From assembly GCF_006539985.1 (NCBI RefSeq), contig NZ_BJOB01000005.1, forward strand, positions 1-64,000: 64,000 nucleotides of DNA, given 5' to 3'. Of this stretch, positions 1-8,754 are shown one piece after another (within the stretch, counting starts at the first letter, position 1; every line of letters starts with the position of its first letter). The notes under the pieces are model-generated. The model saw nothing but the letters and a program-made list of their open reading frames with translations, was not told where the DNA came from and ran no database searches. This DNA is from Kurthia gibsonii. Lineage in GTDB: Bacteria > Bacillota > Bacilli > Bacillales_A > Planococcaceae. The position numbers and the translations under genes are program-made.

Positions 1-17
1 AAGACAAGTAGTTTTAC

Positions 18-46
18 TTGACAGAAATAGGGTTTTTCATTAATAT
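18..46 (+). promoter_or_regulatory. SigA-type promoter for ylxM-ffh
   Basis: TTGACA (18-23), a 17-nt spacer and TAATAT (41-46) form a near-consensus vegetative promoter. The predicted transcript starts near 53 and reaches ylxM after about 70 nt. It would drive ylxM and ffh as one unit. This is read from the sequence only. Confidence 0.7.
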
Positions 47-120
47 ACAAAGGAATATGTCTACGAATGTATAAAAAATACTACACATGATAGAATAGAT
101 GTGTTAAGGAGAAGTTAACG

Positions 121-453
121 ATGCTTTTAGATAAAACAACACGTATGAATTTCCTTTTTGATTTTTACCAAGCATTATTAACGGATAAACAGAGAAGTTA
201 TATGCAACTTTACTATTTAGATGATCTTTCTTTAGGCGAAATTGCTGAATCGTATGAGGTGTCACGTCAAGCGGTTTATGATAATATTCGTCGAACAGAA
301 GCGATGCTGGAGGAATATGAAGAGAAATTACAGCTTTTCCATAAATTCAAAAAAAGACAAAAAATTACAGACAAATTATCAGCTTGCTTACAAGATGACA
401 CAACAGAAAAGGCAGATTTATTGCCGCTTGTTGAGCAATTGAAGCAGGACTAG
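121..453 (+). CDS. ylxM: YlxM/p13-like DNA-binding protein, SRP operon
   Basis: A 110-aa protein of the UPF0122 (YlxM/p13) family, a sigma-70 region 4-like helix-turn-helix protein encoded next to ffh in Gram-positive bacteria. The HTH is visible at about residues 38-70 ([21 protein letters not shown]). The start is supported by an AAGGAG sequence at 106-111. It ends 12 nt before ffh, so the two are co-transcribed. In streptococci the homologue modulates SRP function; in this organism only the family and context are evident, and the exact role is inferred. Confidence 0.93.
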   Translation: MLLDKTTRMNFLFDFYQALLTDKQRSYMQLYYLDDLSLGEIAESYEVSRQAVYDNIRRTEAMLEEYEEKLQLFHKFKKRQKITDKLSACLQDDTTEKADLLPLVEQLKQD

Positions 454-465
454 GGGGCGACAATT

Positions 466-1821
466 ATGGCTTTTGAGGGTTTAGCAGAGCGACTCCAAAG
501 TACGATTCAAAAGATTAAAGGGAAGGGTAAAATTAACGAACAAGACGTTAAAGAAATGATGCGCGAAGTTCGTTTCGCTTTAATCGAAGCCGATGTTAAC
601 TTAAAAGTAGTAAAACAATTTGTTAAAACTGTAAGTGAACGTGCAATTGGTCAAGACGTCATGAAAAGTTTAACACCAGGTCAACAAGTTATTAAAATTG
701 TACAAGATGAATTGACGAATTTAATGGGTGGCGAACAAAGCCTTGTTAAATTTGCGACGAAACCACCCACTGTTATTATGATGGTCGGTTTACAAGGTGC
801 TGGTAAAACAACAACTACAGGTAAATTAGCAAATCTATTACGCAAAAAATACAATAAAAAACCGTTGCTTGTAGCAGCCGATATTTATCGTCCAGCAGCT
901 GTAAAGCAATTAGAGACACTAGGTAAGCAATTAGGTATTCCTGTATTCCAAAAAGGTACAGAAGTATCACCAGTTGATATTGCCAAAGAAGCATTAGAAC
1001 ACGCTAAAGAAGAACATCTCGATGTTGTGATTATTGATACAGCTGGTCGCTTACACATTGATGAAAATCTCATGCAAGAACTAAAAGATATCCGCGCTTT
1101 AAAAGAGCCAGACGAAATCTTCTTAGTTGTGGATGCAATGACAGGTCAAGATGCTGTCAACGTTGCGAATAGCTTTAATGAAGCAGTTGGCATCACAGGT
1201 GTTGTTTTAACAAAATTAGACGGTGATACACGTGGTGGTGCGGCGTTATCTATTCGTACAGTAACTGAAAAACCGATTAAATTTGTTGGTATGGGCGAAA
1301 AAATGGATGCGCTTGAAACATTCCACCCAGAGCGTATGGCATCACGTATTTTAGGTATGGGTGATGTTTTATCATTAATCGAAAAAGCGCAGGCACAAGT
1401 AGATGAAGATAAAGCAAAAGAATTAGAAGAAAAGTTTAAAACACAAACTTTTACATTCGATGATTTCCTAGAGCAAATGGCGCAAGTGAAAAAAATGGGA
1501 CCATTGGAAGATATCTTAAAAATGATTCCAGGTGTGAATAAAATGAAGGGCTTAGATAATATTAATTTTGATGATAAACAAATTGATCATATCGAAGCCA
1601 TCATTCAATCGATGACGATTGCAGAAAAAACAAACCCTGAAATTATTAACGCAAGTCGCAAAAAGCGTATTGCAAAAGGTTCAGGTTGTACGGTTCAAGA
1701 AGTAAATCGTCTTATTAAGCAATTTGATGAAATGAAAAAAATGATGAAGCAAATGACAGGTATGTCGACTAAGAATAAGAAAAAGTTCAAATTGCCAGGA
1801 ATGGATTCATTATTTAAATAA
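466..1821 (+). CDS. ffh: Signal recognition particle protein Ffh
   Basis: The SRP54-type GTPase binds signal sequences of nascent membrane and secreted proteins and, with SRP RNA, docks ribosomes to FtsY. The 451 residues show the N-terminal helical bundle, then the G domain with P-loop GLQGAGKTT (108-116), DTAGR (191-195) and TKLDGD (249-254). A methionine-rich M domain follows from about residue 300, with a basic tail (TKNKKKFKLPG). Length and motifs are complete. It follows ylxM by 12 nt with a G-rich ribosome site (AGGGGG). Confidence 0.98.
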   Translation: MAFEGLAERLQSTIQKIKGKGKINEQDVKEMMREVRFALIEADVNLKVVKQFVKTVSERAIGQDVMKSLTPGQQVIKIVQDELTNLMGGEQSLVKFATKPPTVIMMVGLQGAGKTTTTGKLANLLRKKYNKKPLLVAADIYRPAAVKQLETLGKQLGIPVFQKGTEVSPVDIAKEALEHAKEEHLDVVIIDTAGRLHIDENLMQELKDIRALKEPDEIFLVVDAMTGQDAVNVANSFNEAVGITGVVLTKLDGDTRGGAALSIRTVTEKPIKFVGMGEKMDALETFHPERMASRILGMGDVLSLIEKAQAQVDEDKAKELEEKFKTQTFTFDDFLEQMAQVKKMGPLEDILKMIPGVNKMKGLDNINFDDKQIDHIEAIIQSMTIAEKTNPEIINASRKKRIAKGSGCTVQEVNRLIKQFDEMKKMMKQMTGMSTKNKKKFKLPGMDSLFK

Positions 1822-1916
1822 AATAAAGTGTGTTAAGAAAAAATACTTTACAAGCTATTGTAATTTCATTTGATTTAAGGTAAAATAATGTGTGTTAAGA
1901 ATAAACACTTTACAAA
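1821..1916 (+). repeat. Tandem imperfect 34-bp repeat before rpsP
   Basis: Two 34-nt units, 1821-1854 and 1883-1916, match at 30 of 34 positions and are separated by 28 nt. Each contains TGTGTTAAGAA followed by ACTTTACAA, and each can form a short imperfect hairpin. The 3' part of the second copy supplies the TTTACA -35 box of the rpsP promoter; the first copy has the same TTTACA but no good -10 behind it. It looks like a local duplication of a promoter segment. Confidence 0.75.
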
Positions 1917-1937
1917 CAATCGAAAGCTTGATATTAT
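1909..1937 (+). promoter_or_regulatory. SigA-type promoter for rpsP
   Basis: TTTACA (1909-1914), a 17-nt spacer and TATTAT (1932-1937) form a good SigA promoter. Predicted start is near 1944, about 34 nt before the rpsP ATG. The -35 lies inside the second copy of the 34-bp repeat. Confidence 0.7.
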
Positions 1938-1977
1938 ACTATCTTGTGTGAAACTTATTCGGAGGTGCAAAATAAAC

Positions 1978-2250
1978 ATGGCAGTTAAAATTCGTTTAAA
2001 ACGTATGGGTGCTAACAAAGCTCCTTTCTACCGTATCGTAGTTGCTGATTCACGTTCACCACGTGACGGTCGTTCGATCGAAACAATCGGTACTTTCAAT
2101 CCATTAACTTCTCCTGAGGAAGTTAAAATCGACGAAGCTAAAGCTTTAGCTTGGTTAGGTAACGGTGCGAAACCATCAGATACAGTACGTAACTTGTTCT
2201 CAAAACAAGGAATCATGGAAAAATTCCATAACTCAAAAAAAGGTAACTAA
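1978..2250 (+). CDS. rpsP: 30S ribosomal protein S16
   Basis: A 90-aa S16 protein of the small ribosomal subunit, with the family opening [19 protein letters not shown] and a lysine-rich tail. The reading frame stays open 90 nt further upstream, but the ATG at 1978 is chosen because it gives the family N-terminus and has a strong GGAGGTG site at 1961-1967. It heads the rpsP-khpA group. Confidence 0.97.
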   Translation: MAVKIRLKRMGANKAPFYRIVVADSRSPRDGRSIETIGTFNPLTSPEEVKIDEAKALAWLGNGAKPSDTVRNLFSKQGIMEKFHNSKKGN

Positions 2251-2282
2251 TATTACTTTTTAAATAATCGGGGGTGACATTT

Positions 2283-2516
2283 GTGGAACAACTGATCGAA
2301 ACAATCGTAAAACCTTTAGTCGATTTTCCGGATGATGTGAACATTACTGTTCAAGAGAGTTCGAATCGAATTGTTTATAAGCTTTCTGTAAATCCTCGTG
2401 ATGTCGGAAAGGTCATTGGCAAACAAGGTAGCGTTGCAAAAGCAATTCGTGCAATTGTTTACTCAGCCGCAAGCAGTCACCGCATGAAGAAGACATACGT
2501 CGATATTCAAGATTAG
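2283..2516 (+). CDS. khpA: KH-domain RNA-binding protein KhpA (YlqC)
   Basis: A small single-KH protein of about 77 aa that, in Firmicutes, pairs with KhpB/Jag and affects cell elongation and division. The GxxG loop of the KH fold is visible as IGKQG (about 45-49). A GTG start at 2283 is preferred because the GGGGGTGA site (2270-2277) lies 5 nt upstream; an earlier GTG at 2274 falls inside that site. In B. subtilis ylqD separates khpA and rimM; no ylqD is present here. Confidence 0.93.
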   Translation: MEQLIETIVKPLVDFPDDVNITVQESSNRIVYKLSVNPRDVGKVIGKQGSVAKAIRAIVYSAASSHRMKKTYVDIQD

Positions 2517-2520
2517 CAGA

Positions 2521-2555
2521 AAAGGAGGGAGCTTATGTTCCTTCCTTTTTTGTTT
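2521..2555 (+). terminator. Intrinsic terminator/attenuator between khpA and rimM
   Basis: A 10-bp stem (AAAGGAGGGA at 2521-2530 with TCCTTCCTTT at 2539-2548, one G-U pair) with an 8-nt loop, followed by a T-rich run. The 5' arm is also a perfect Shine-Dalgarno, and the loop holds an ATG (2535) that is in frame with rimM, so folding would hide this alternative start. It could act as a terminator, an attenuator, or both. Confidence 0.6.
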
Positions 2556-2579
2556 AAAAAATTAAAAGAGGTGTATCCA

Positions 2580-3095
2580 ATGGAATGGTTTAACGTAGGA
2601 AAAATCGTCAATACACATGGTATTCGTGGTGAGGTACGTGTCATTTCGCAAACAGACTTCCCAGAAGAACGTTACGAAGTAGGTGCAGAATTAGGTATTT
2701 TTATTCCAGGTGAAAAAAAACCAACAATCGTAAAAGTTGCTTCTGCACGTGCGCATAAAAACTTTATCTTACTGACATTTGAAGGATATCCATTCATCCA
2801 AGATGTAGAAAAATTCAAAGGTTCGGAATTAAAAATTCACGAAAAATATTTAGATGATCTTGGTGATGATGAGTTTTACTATCACGAAATCGTAGGTTGT
2901 ACGGTATTCGATGAAGAAGATAATGAGATTGGTGAGATTACAGAGATTCTTCAAACAGGTGCAAACGATGTTTGGACAGTTAAAGGTGTAAATGGAAAAA
3001 TGCATTATATCCCTGTCATTTTAGATGTTGTGAAAGAAGTCGATGTCGATGAAAAACGTATTACAATTGAACTGATGGATGGCTTATTATCATGA
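2580..3095 (+). CDS. rimM: 16S rRNA processing protein RimM
   Basis: RimM binds ribosomal protein S19 and assists maturation of the 30S head. At 171 aa it has normal length, with the N-terminal RimM domain ([19 protein letters not shown]) and a C-terminal PRC-barrel (about 95-170, ending in [13 protein letters not shown]). The ATG at 2580 is preferred for family length and its AAAGAGGTG site. An in-frame ATG at 2535, with its own strong ribosome site, would add 15 residues but sits in the terminator hairpin. It overlaps trmD by 4 nt (ATGA), implying coupled translation. Confidence 0.95.
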   Translation: MEWFNVGKIVNTHGIRGEVRVISQTDFPEERYEVGAELGIFIPGEKKPTIVKVASARAHKNFILLTFEGYPFIQDVEKFKGSELKIHEKYLDDLGDDEFYYHEIVGCTVFDEEDNEIGEITEILQTGANDVWTVKGVNGKMHYIPVILDVVKEVDVDEKRITIELMDGLLS

Positions 3096-3832
3096 TGAAT
3101 ATCCATGTATTATCATTATTCCCTGATATGTTTGAGGGTGTTTTCGGTTCGTCTATTCTAAAGAAAGCACAAGAAAAAGGCGCTGTACAAATGAATGTGA
3201 CAGATTTTCGTTCTTTCTCACAAAATAAGCATAATCAAGTAGATGATTATCCTTATGGCGGTGGTGCGGGAATGGTGCTGAAGCCAGAACCTCTTTTCCA
3301 TGCAGTAGAAGATTTAGTCGCACAAGGGAAAAAGCCACGCATTATTTTAATGTGTCCGCAAGGTGAGCGTTACGATCAAAAGAAAGCAGAAGAATTGGCT
3401 AAGGAAGAAGATTTGATCTTTTTATGTGGTCACTATGAAGGCTATGATGAGCGCATTCGAGAGTACCTTGTAACCGATGAAATCTCGATTGGTGATTTTG
3501 TCTTAACAGGTGGCGAATTAGCCGCTATGACGGTTATTGATAGCGTCGTACGCCTCCTTCCAGGGGTTTTAGGACAAGAAGCTTCTCACGTAAATGATTC
3601 GTTCTCAACAGGATTACTTGAGCATCCACACTATACGCGTCCTGCAGATTTTCGCGGCATGAAAGTCCCAGATGTATTAATGTCAGGGAATCATGCGAAA
3701 ATTGAACAATGGCGTATGGAGCAATCATTGAAAAGAACGTTTGAACGTCGCCCAGATTTGCTTGAACACGTTGAATTAACAAAAGAGCAGCAAACTTATT
3801 TAAAACAATTAAAAAATAATTCAAAGCTGTAA
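3092..3832 (+). CDS. trmD: tRNA (guanine-N1-)-methyltransferase TrmD
   Basis: TrmD makes m1G37 in tRNAs next to the anticodon and prevents +1 frameshifting. The 246-aa SPOUT-class enzyme shows the conserved [14 protein letters not shown] and the trefoil-knot SAM site ([12 protein letters not shown] and [15 protein letters not shown]). The start overlaps the rimM stop; the second ATG at 3095 is an equally good start. It ends shortly before the separate rplS promoter. Confidence 0.97.
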   Translation: MMNIHVLSLFPDMFEGVFGSSILKKAQEKGAVQMNVTDFRSFSQNKHNQVDDYPYGGGAGMVLKPEPLFHAVEDLVAQGKKPRIILMCPQGERYDQKKAEELAKEEDLIFLCGHYEGYDERIREYLVTDEISIGDFVLTGGELAAMTVIDSVVRLLPGVLGQEASHVNDSFSTGLLEHPHYTRPADFRGMKVPDVLMSGNHAKIEQWRMEQSLKRTFERRPDLLEHVELTKEQQTYLKQLKNNSKL

Positions 3833-3843
3833 AGTATATTAGC

Positions 3844-3872
3844 TTGCAAGCGACATTGAAGTATGATAGTAT
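3844..3872 (+). promoter_or_regulatory. SigA-type promoter for rplS
   Basis: TTGCAA (3844-3849), a 17-nt spacer and TAGTAT (3867-3872). The predicted start is near 3879, exactly where the structured rplS leader begins, which supports the call. Confidence 0.7.
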
Positions 3873-3879
3873 TTAAAAT

Positions 3880-3960
3880 GCATTTCCTATGAGGAATGCC
3901 GTATTACGATGTTCCGCTGTAGCAACCAAGAGCGATCTATAAGAGCATCTGTCTAAGGAG
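3880..3960 (+). ncRNA. Ribosomal protein L19 leader (rplS 5' UTR)
   Basis: The 5' UTR of rplS opens with a bulged hairpin (GCATTTCC / GGAATGC with a TATGA loop) followed by GATGTTCCGCTG, and ends in GCATCTGTCTAAGGAG at the ribosome site. This resembles, from memory, the L19 leader found upstream of rplS in Firmicutes, thought to let L19 control its own synthesis. A covariance-model search was not run. Confidence 0.65.
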
Positions 3961-3968
3961 AGAATAAA

Positions 3969-4313
3969 ATGTCAAACATTATTACAGAAATTACTAAAGA
4001 TCAATTACGTACAGACATCCCTGCATTCCGTGCTGGTGATACTGTAAGCATCGACGTTAAAATCGTTGAGGGTACTCGCGAACGTATCCAAAAATACGAA
4101 GGTGTTGTAATCAAACGTCGTGGTGGCGGTATTAGCGAAACTTTCACAGTACGTAAAATTTCTTACGGTGTTGGTGTAGAACGTACATTCCCTGTACATA
4201 CACCAAAAATCGCTAGCTTAACAGTTACTCGTCGCGGTAAAGTACGTCGTGCGAAACTATACTACCTACGTAACCTACGTGGTAAAGCAGCTCGTATCAA
4301 AGAAATTCGCTAA
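3969..4313 (+). CDS. rplS: 50S ribosomal protein L19
   Basis: A 114-aa L19 protein, located at the 30S-50S interface. The family core is seen as [16 protein letters not shown] and [16 protein letters not shown], and the length is normal. The gene has its own promoter, a structured leader and its own terminator, so it is a monocistronic unit between trmD and the signal peptidase gene. TAAGGAGAG at 3954-3962 serves as the ribosome site. Confidence 0.98.
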   Translation: MSNIITEITKDQLRTDIPAFRAGDTVSIDVKIVEGTRERIQKYEGVVIKRRGGGISETFTVRKISYGVGVERTFPVHTPKIASLTVTRRGKVRRAKLYYLRNLRGKAARIKEIR

Positions 4314-4332
4314 TTTCTTAGCTGTTAAAGAG

Positions 4333-4375
4333 AGTACTATCCAATTGATTTCTTTTGGGTAGTGCTTTTCTTTTT
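4333..4375 (+). terminator. Intrinsic terminator after rplS
   Basis: A 10-bp stem (AGTACTATCC at 4333-4342 with GGGTAGTGCT at 4357-4366, two G-U pairs) is followed by TTTCTTTTT. Confidence 0.8.
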
Positions 4376-4430
4376 GCCTGTAAAAAGAAATCCTTGTACA
4401 ATGAGTATAGAATGTAGAGGGAGGCGCGCT

Positions 4431-4997
4431 ATGGAAACGAAACAAAAGAAAGAAAAGAATGAACTATGGGAATGGACGAAAGCTTTAATTATCGCTTTTG
4501 CATTAGCAGCCTTCATTCGTTATGTGCTATTTACACCGATTGTCGTAGATGGGGAGTCGATGATGCCTACTTTACACAGTGGTGATCGAATGGTTGTGAA
4601 TAAAGTTTCTTACAAGATTTCCGATATTCATCATAGTGATATTGTCGTTTTCCAAGCTCCGGAGAAAAGAGATTATATTAAGCGTGTAATTGGTTTGCCG
4701 GGTGATACGATTGAATACAAAAATGATGTATTATATCGGAATGGTAAGGCGATCGATGAAGCTTATTTACAACAATTTAAAAAAGCCATTCAAGATGGTG
4801 GCACATTAACAGAAGATTTTCAATTACAAGACTATGTACAAAAAGACAGAGTACCAGAAGGATATGTATTTGTAATGGGTGATAATCGACGTAATAGTAA
4901 AGATAGTCGACATATTGGACTCATTCCAGAGAACAAAATTATTGGTAAGGCGAGTATCGTTTTCTGGCCACTCGATCAATTTGGCTTAGTGAAATAG
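4431..4997 (+). CDS. lepB: Type I signal peptidase (S26 family)
   Basis: A membrane-anchored serine protease that removes signal peptides from secreted proteins. The 188-aa form has one N-terminal membrane helix (about 17-36) typical of Gram-positive SipS-type enzymes. The catalytic Ser43 lies in [12 protein letters not shown] and the Lys84 general base in [25 protein letters not shown] (box E) is near the C-terminus. The frame is open back to 4362, but the ATG at 4431 is used because of its GAGGGAGG site. Which sip paralogue this matches cannot be told from sequence alone. Confidence 0.95.
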   Translation: METKQKKEKNELWEWTKALIIAFALAAFIRYVLFTPIVVDGESMMPTLHSGDRMVVNKVSYKISDIHHSDIVVFQAPEKRDYIKRVIGLPGDTIEYKNDVLYRNGKAIDEAYLQQFKKAIQDGGTLTEDFQLQDYVQKDRVPEGYVFVMGDNRRNSKDSRHIGLIPENKIIGKASIVFWPLDQFGLVK

Positions 4998-5013
4998 ATG
5001 TAGGAGTGAGAGA

Positions 5014-5868
5014 ATGACCATTCAATGGTTCCCAGGGCATATGGCGAAAGCTCGCCGTCAAGTAACAGAAAATTTAAAGCTAGTCGATATCGTATTTGAA
5101 CTAATCGATGCGCGTTTACCGATGTCATCACGTAATCCAATGCTAGATGATATTATTCACCAAAAAAATCGTTTACTTATTTTGAATAAAGCAGATATGG
5201 CTGATGAAGTACAAACAAAGCGTTGGGTCCAATATTTCACAGATAAAGGACATCATGTTGTTGCGGTCAATTCGCTTGATTCAAAAGGTTTAAAGCGTGT
5301 TGTAAAGGCAGCAGAAGCAGTGCTGAAGCCAAAATGGGATCGTATGCGTGCAAAAGGTTTAAAAACACGTGCTATTCGTGCGATGATTGTTGGGATTCCG
5401 AACGTTGGTAAATCTACAATGATTAACCGTTTAGCGAAGAAAAATATCGCAAGAACAGGTAATACACCAGGTGTGACGCGTTCACAACAATGGATTAAAG
5501 TTGAAAAAGAACTTGAATTACTTGATACACCAGGGATTTTATGGCCGAAGTTTGAAGACCAAGAAGTAGGTTATAAGCTAGCTTTGACAGGCGCGATTAA
5601 AGATACGATTACGAACATGGATGATTTAGCGATTTATGGATTACGTTTCTTAGAAAAATACTATCCAACTCGTTTAGAAGAACGCTATAAAATTACAACT
5701 GTTGCAGAAGAAGTGGTGGAGACATTCGATCATATCGGACGTTTACGTAATGTAAAAGCAGCAGGTGGAGAAATCGACTATGATCAAGTATCAGAATTAA
5801 TTGTACGCGATATTCGTAATGAGCATTTAGGAAAGTTAACATTCGATTTCGTCGAAGATTATGAATAA
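5014..5868 (+). CDS. rbgA: Ribosome biogenesis GTPase RbgA (YlqF)
   Basis: A GTPase needed for late 50S assembly, including joining of L16. The G motifs come in circularly permuted order: G4 NKAD (58-61), G1 GIPNVGKST (127-135), G2 TPGVT (151-155), G3 DTPG (171-174). The N-terminus [13 protein letters not shown] is the family signature. The 284-aa length is normal. It lies 16 nt after the signal peptidase gene and is closed by a terminator. Confidence 0.97.
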   Translation: MTIQWFPGHMAKARRQVTENLKLVDIVFELIDARLPMSSRNPMLDDIIHQKNRLLILNKADMADEVQTKRWVQYFTDKGHHVVAVNSLDSKGLKRVVKAAEAVLKPKWDRMRAKGLKTRAIRAMIVGIPNVGKSTMINRLAKKNIARTGNTPGVTRSQQWIKVEKELELLDTPGILWPKFEDQEVGYKLALTGAIKDTITNMDDLAIYGLRFLEKYYPTRLEERYKITTVAEEVVETFDHIGRLRNVKAAGGEIDYDQVSELIVRDIRNEHLGKLTFDFVEDYE

Positions 5869-5880
5869 TGCAATCTAAGG

Positions 5881-5920
5881 CTGTTCTTTCGCTATAATAA
5901 AGCGAGAGGGCAGTTTTTTT
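5881..5920 (+). terminator. Intrinsic terminator after rbgA
   Basis: A 13-bp stem with G-U pairs (5881-5893 with 5901-5913) and a 7-nt loop is followed by seven Ts. Confidence 0.85.
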
Positions 5921-5921
5921 A

Positions 5922-5948
5922 TATAAAAATAAGAAAAAGAACCGATAG
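5922..5948 (+). promoter_or_regulatory. Possible SigD-type promoter before rnhB-ylqG-ylqH
   Basis: ACCGATAG (941-948 of the 5 kb block, i.e. 5941-5948) matches 6 of 8 bases of the SigD -10 (GCCGATAT). TAAA at 5924-5927 gives a 13-nt gap, or TATA at 5922-5925 gives the usual 15. No SigA-like promoter is obvious between the rbgA terminator and rnhB. The idea is tempting because the two downstream genes have flagellar export domains, but the match is not exact. Confidence 0.35.
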
Positions 5949-5972
5949 AAAAGTTAGATGAGAGGGAATTAG

Positions 5973-6743
5973 ATGAAGACAATTAAAGCGATTAAAGAAG
6001 CGTTAGCACAAGAACATACATGGCAAGAATGGATGACGGAACTTGAACAAGATGAACGAGAAGGTGTAAAGAAAGCACTGCAATCTTGGAAACGTCAGCA
6101 AGAAAAAAGAGAGAAGCTACAACAAGAGCATGAAGCGAAAATTCAATTTGATGATGCCTATCGTACACATGAAGGATCATACATTGCAGGAACGGATGAA
6201 GCAGGTCGTGGGCCACTAGCAGGACCTGTTGTGACTGCGGCTGTTATTTTACCAGCAAAATGTGATGCATTACTGGGTTTAAACGATTCGAAACAATTGT
6301 CACTTGAAAAAAGGGAACAATTTATGCGACTTATTGAAGAACATGCTCTTGCAAGTTATATTCACTTTCAATCAGAAAAAGCAATTGATACACTGAACAT
6401 TTACGAAGCGACAAGACAATCAATGAAGGCATCGATTGAAGGTTTATCGATTCAACCCGATTTTGTATTAGCCGATGCGATGACATTGGATATTGCAATT
6501 CCACAAGAATCGGTTATTAAAGGAGACGCGAAAAGTTTATCGATTGCAGCGGCTTCTATTTTAGCGAAAACCGCGCGGGATCATTATATGGAACAAATGG
6601 ATGAAAAGTATCCAGGCTATGGATTTGCGAAACATGCGGGTTATGGCACAAAACAACATCTAGAAGCCATTCAACAATTAGGTGTGACACCGATTCATCG
6701 TAAAACATTTGAACCGATTAAATCGATGTTGCAAAAGGAGTGA
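5973..6743 (+). CDS. rnhB: Ribonuclease HII
   Basis: RNase HII cleaves RNA in RNA-DNA hybrids and starts ribonucleotide excision repair. The catalytic DEDD set is visible: D75 and E76 in GTDEAGRGPLAGP, D168 in VLADAM and D203 in KTARDHY. An extra helical N-terminal segment of about 70 residues precedes the catalytic domain, as in B. subtilis RnhB. The 256-aa length is normal. Its last codons (AAG GAG) also serve as the ribosome site of ylqG, so the two genes are co-translated. Confidence 0.97.
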   Translation: MKTIKAIKEALAQEHTWQEWMTELEQDEREGVKKALQSWKRQQEKREKLQQEHEAKIQFDDAYRTHEGSYIAGTDEAGRGPLAGPVVTAAVILPAKCDALLGLNDSKQLSLEKREQFMRLIEEHALASYIHFQSEKAIDTLNIYEATRQSMKASIEGLSIQPDFVLADAMTLDIAIPQESVIKGDAKSLSIAAASILAKTARDHYMEQMDEKYPGYGFAKHAGYGTKQHLEAIQQLGVTPIHRKTFEPIKSMLQKE

Positions 6744-6750
6744 GGGAACT

Positions 6751-8754
6751 ATGAATCTATCCGGTGTGAATGTAGGGCAAATTCAAGGAACTGCGACTGC
6801 TGCACAACCTGTTTCGATGCAAGAAGGACAAGTCTTACATGGAACTATTAAAAAATTGTATCCAAATCAACAAGCTGAAATTAATATTGGCGGTCAGAAG
6901 ATGGTGGCGAAACTTGAAACACCAATGCAAGCAGGGAACACACATTTCTTTCAAGTAACCGCAACAACGCCCGATTTAACGTTAAAAATGGTTAGTGGTC
7001 CAGTTGATGCAAAAGCATCCTTAATGGATCAAACTAAACAAATGATTGATACGATGAAATTGCCACAAACAAAAGAGATGCAACAAATTGTGTCACAATT
7101 AGTTAAAAATAATATTCCATTTAATAAAGAGCAGTTAATAGCAGCGGAACAATTATTAAAAGGTGCAAATGGTGCTGAAAGATCTCAAGCATTGGATGCT
7201 TTACAAAAGATGATTGAATTGAAACTACCCATGACATCAACAAGTTTACAAGCAGTTATGGAAGGTAGTTTAAAAGGTGGTTTTACAAATTTACTGGGAA
7301 ATTTAGAGCAATCAATTCGACTAGATGCACAATTAGCACCTCAATTAAAAGAAGCAATCTTACAACAGTTGGCACGGTTGAAGTCACCTTTAAGTGAACA
7401 AACTGGAAATATTGTACTTGGAAAATTACTTGGCAGTAACACACCAGAAGCAGGGCAAATTTTACAACAAGCGGGTGTTGGAGTAAAAGCGGAGACGACT
7501 GACATTGTAAAACAGTTATTTCAGCAATTTAAGATGGAATCGAATGAAGCCATTCGTCAATTATTACAAAAATCAATGACGAAAGAGAATTTGCAAAACT
7601 TGTCACAAGCGATTCAACAGCATCCAATGCTAACAAAAGATCAACAACAAGCGATTCAGCAGGCAATTACGCGTATGCAATTAGCGCCAAATGCATCGAA
7701 TCAAGCACAAGTTATTCAAGAAGTTACAACACAATTAGCAAGCGTGAAGGAGAGTATTCCTCAGTTGATGAGCCAACTGAAAAACGTAACAGCTGAAACG
7801 CAACCAGCGATTATTCAAAAATTAGCCACTGCTGTTGCAGAGAATCCAACTTTAACAATGCAACAAAAACAAGAAGTGATTGCACAATTAGGACAAGTGC
7901 AGAAGAATGGGGCTGAAAATGTCTTTAAAGCGCTTGTAACTGCTTTTGCAACACAAGTTGGTTTACAACCTACAGAAGAAGCAACGAACCAATTAAGCCA
8001 ATTATTACGCGTTTCAAAAGACCAGTTAAGTTCACTTATGCAAAACCTAACACGTACATTGCAGCAACAATCGACACCTTTTGCACAGCAAATGTTACAG
8101 GATGTTGAAAATCTGCAAATGACTCAATTATCTGGACATGCTGTACAAGCTTCCATGAAAAAGACATTAAGTGAGCTTGGATTGAGTCTTGAAGCAAACA
8201 TTTTACAGTCGAATCCAGAGCAAGCGCAGCTCTCATCGACATTGAAATCACTCATGCATGCCCTTGTTCATGAAAATGTCACAAATTCGACAAGAAATTT
8301 AGCAGAGCAAGTAATCGGGCGTATGAATGGACAACAATTACTGTCAATGGATCAAGGACAACAGCAACAAATCGTTATGCAAATCCCATTACAATTCTTC
8401 GGAAAACGAATTGATGCGACATTACAGTGGTCAGGAAGCAAGAATAAGGATGGGAAAATAGACTCAAATTTTGCACGAATTATGTTCTATTTACATCTTG
8501 AAAATCTGCATGAAACGGTTATAGATATGCAAGTGCAAAGTCGCGTTGTGACGCTAAATATTTATACTGAAAATCAGCAAAGTCAAGGGATAATTGACCC
8601 TTTAAAAGAGGTGTTAAAGGCTCGATTAGCAGAGCAAGATTATCGCCTTTCAGGTGTTTTTCTGAAAAAGTTTGATGAGCCTAAACCAACTGTTAAACAA
8701 CAGTCGAAAATCATCGGCAAAAGTGAAGATGGAGGGGTCGACTTTAGAATATGA
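6751..8754 (+). CDS. ylqG: YlqG-like protein with FliK-type C-terminal domain
   Basis: A 667-aa glutamine-rich protein in the position of B. subtilis ylqG. Most of it is low-complexity helical sequence with many QQ pairs. The last ~110 residues (from about 555, FFGKRIDATLQWSG to DYRLSGVFLKKF) resemble the hook-length-control domain of FliK: beta strands, then a helix, then LSGVF. The ATG at 6751 follows rnhB by 7 nt; an upstream in-frame start at 6709 lies inside rnhB and lacks a ribosome site. It overlaps ylqH by 4 nt. A FliK-like role in export switching is inferred, not shown. Confidence 0.85.
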   Translation: MNLSGVNVGQIQGTATAAQPVSMQEGQVLHGTIKKLYPNQQAEINIGGQKMVAKLETPMQAGNTHFFQVTATTPDLTLKMVSGPVDAKASLMDQTKQMIDTMKLPQTKEMQQIVSQLVKNNIPFNKEQLIAAEQLLKGANGAERSQALDALQKMIELKLPMTSTSLQAVMEGSLKGGFTNLLGNLEQSIRLDAQLAPQLKEAILQQLARLKSPLSEQTGNIVLGKLLGSNTPEAGQILQQAGVGVKAETTDIVKQLFQQFKMESNEAIRQLLQKSMTKENLQNLSQAIQQHPMLTKDQQQAIQQAITRMQLAPNASNQAQVIQEVTTQLASVKESIPQLMSQLKNVTAETQPAIIQKLATAVAENPTLTMQQKQEVIAQLGQVQKNGAENVFKALVTAFATQVGLQPTEEATNQLSQLLRVSKDQLSSLMQNLTRTLQQQSTPFAQQMLQDVENLQMTQLSGHAVQASMKKTLSELGLSLEANILQSNPEQAQLSSTLKSLMHALVHENVTNSTRNLAEQVIGRMNGQQLLSMDQGQQQQIVMQIPLQFFGKRIDATLQWSGSKNKDGKIDSNFARIMFYLHLENLHETVIDMQVQSRVVTLNIYTENQQSQGIIDPLKEVLKARLAEQDYRLSGVFLKKFDEPKPTVKQQSKIIGKSEDGGVDFRI

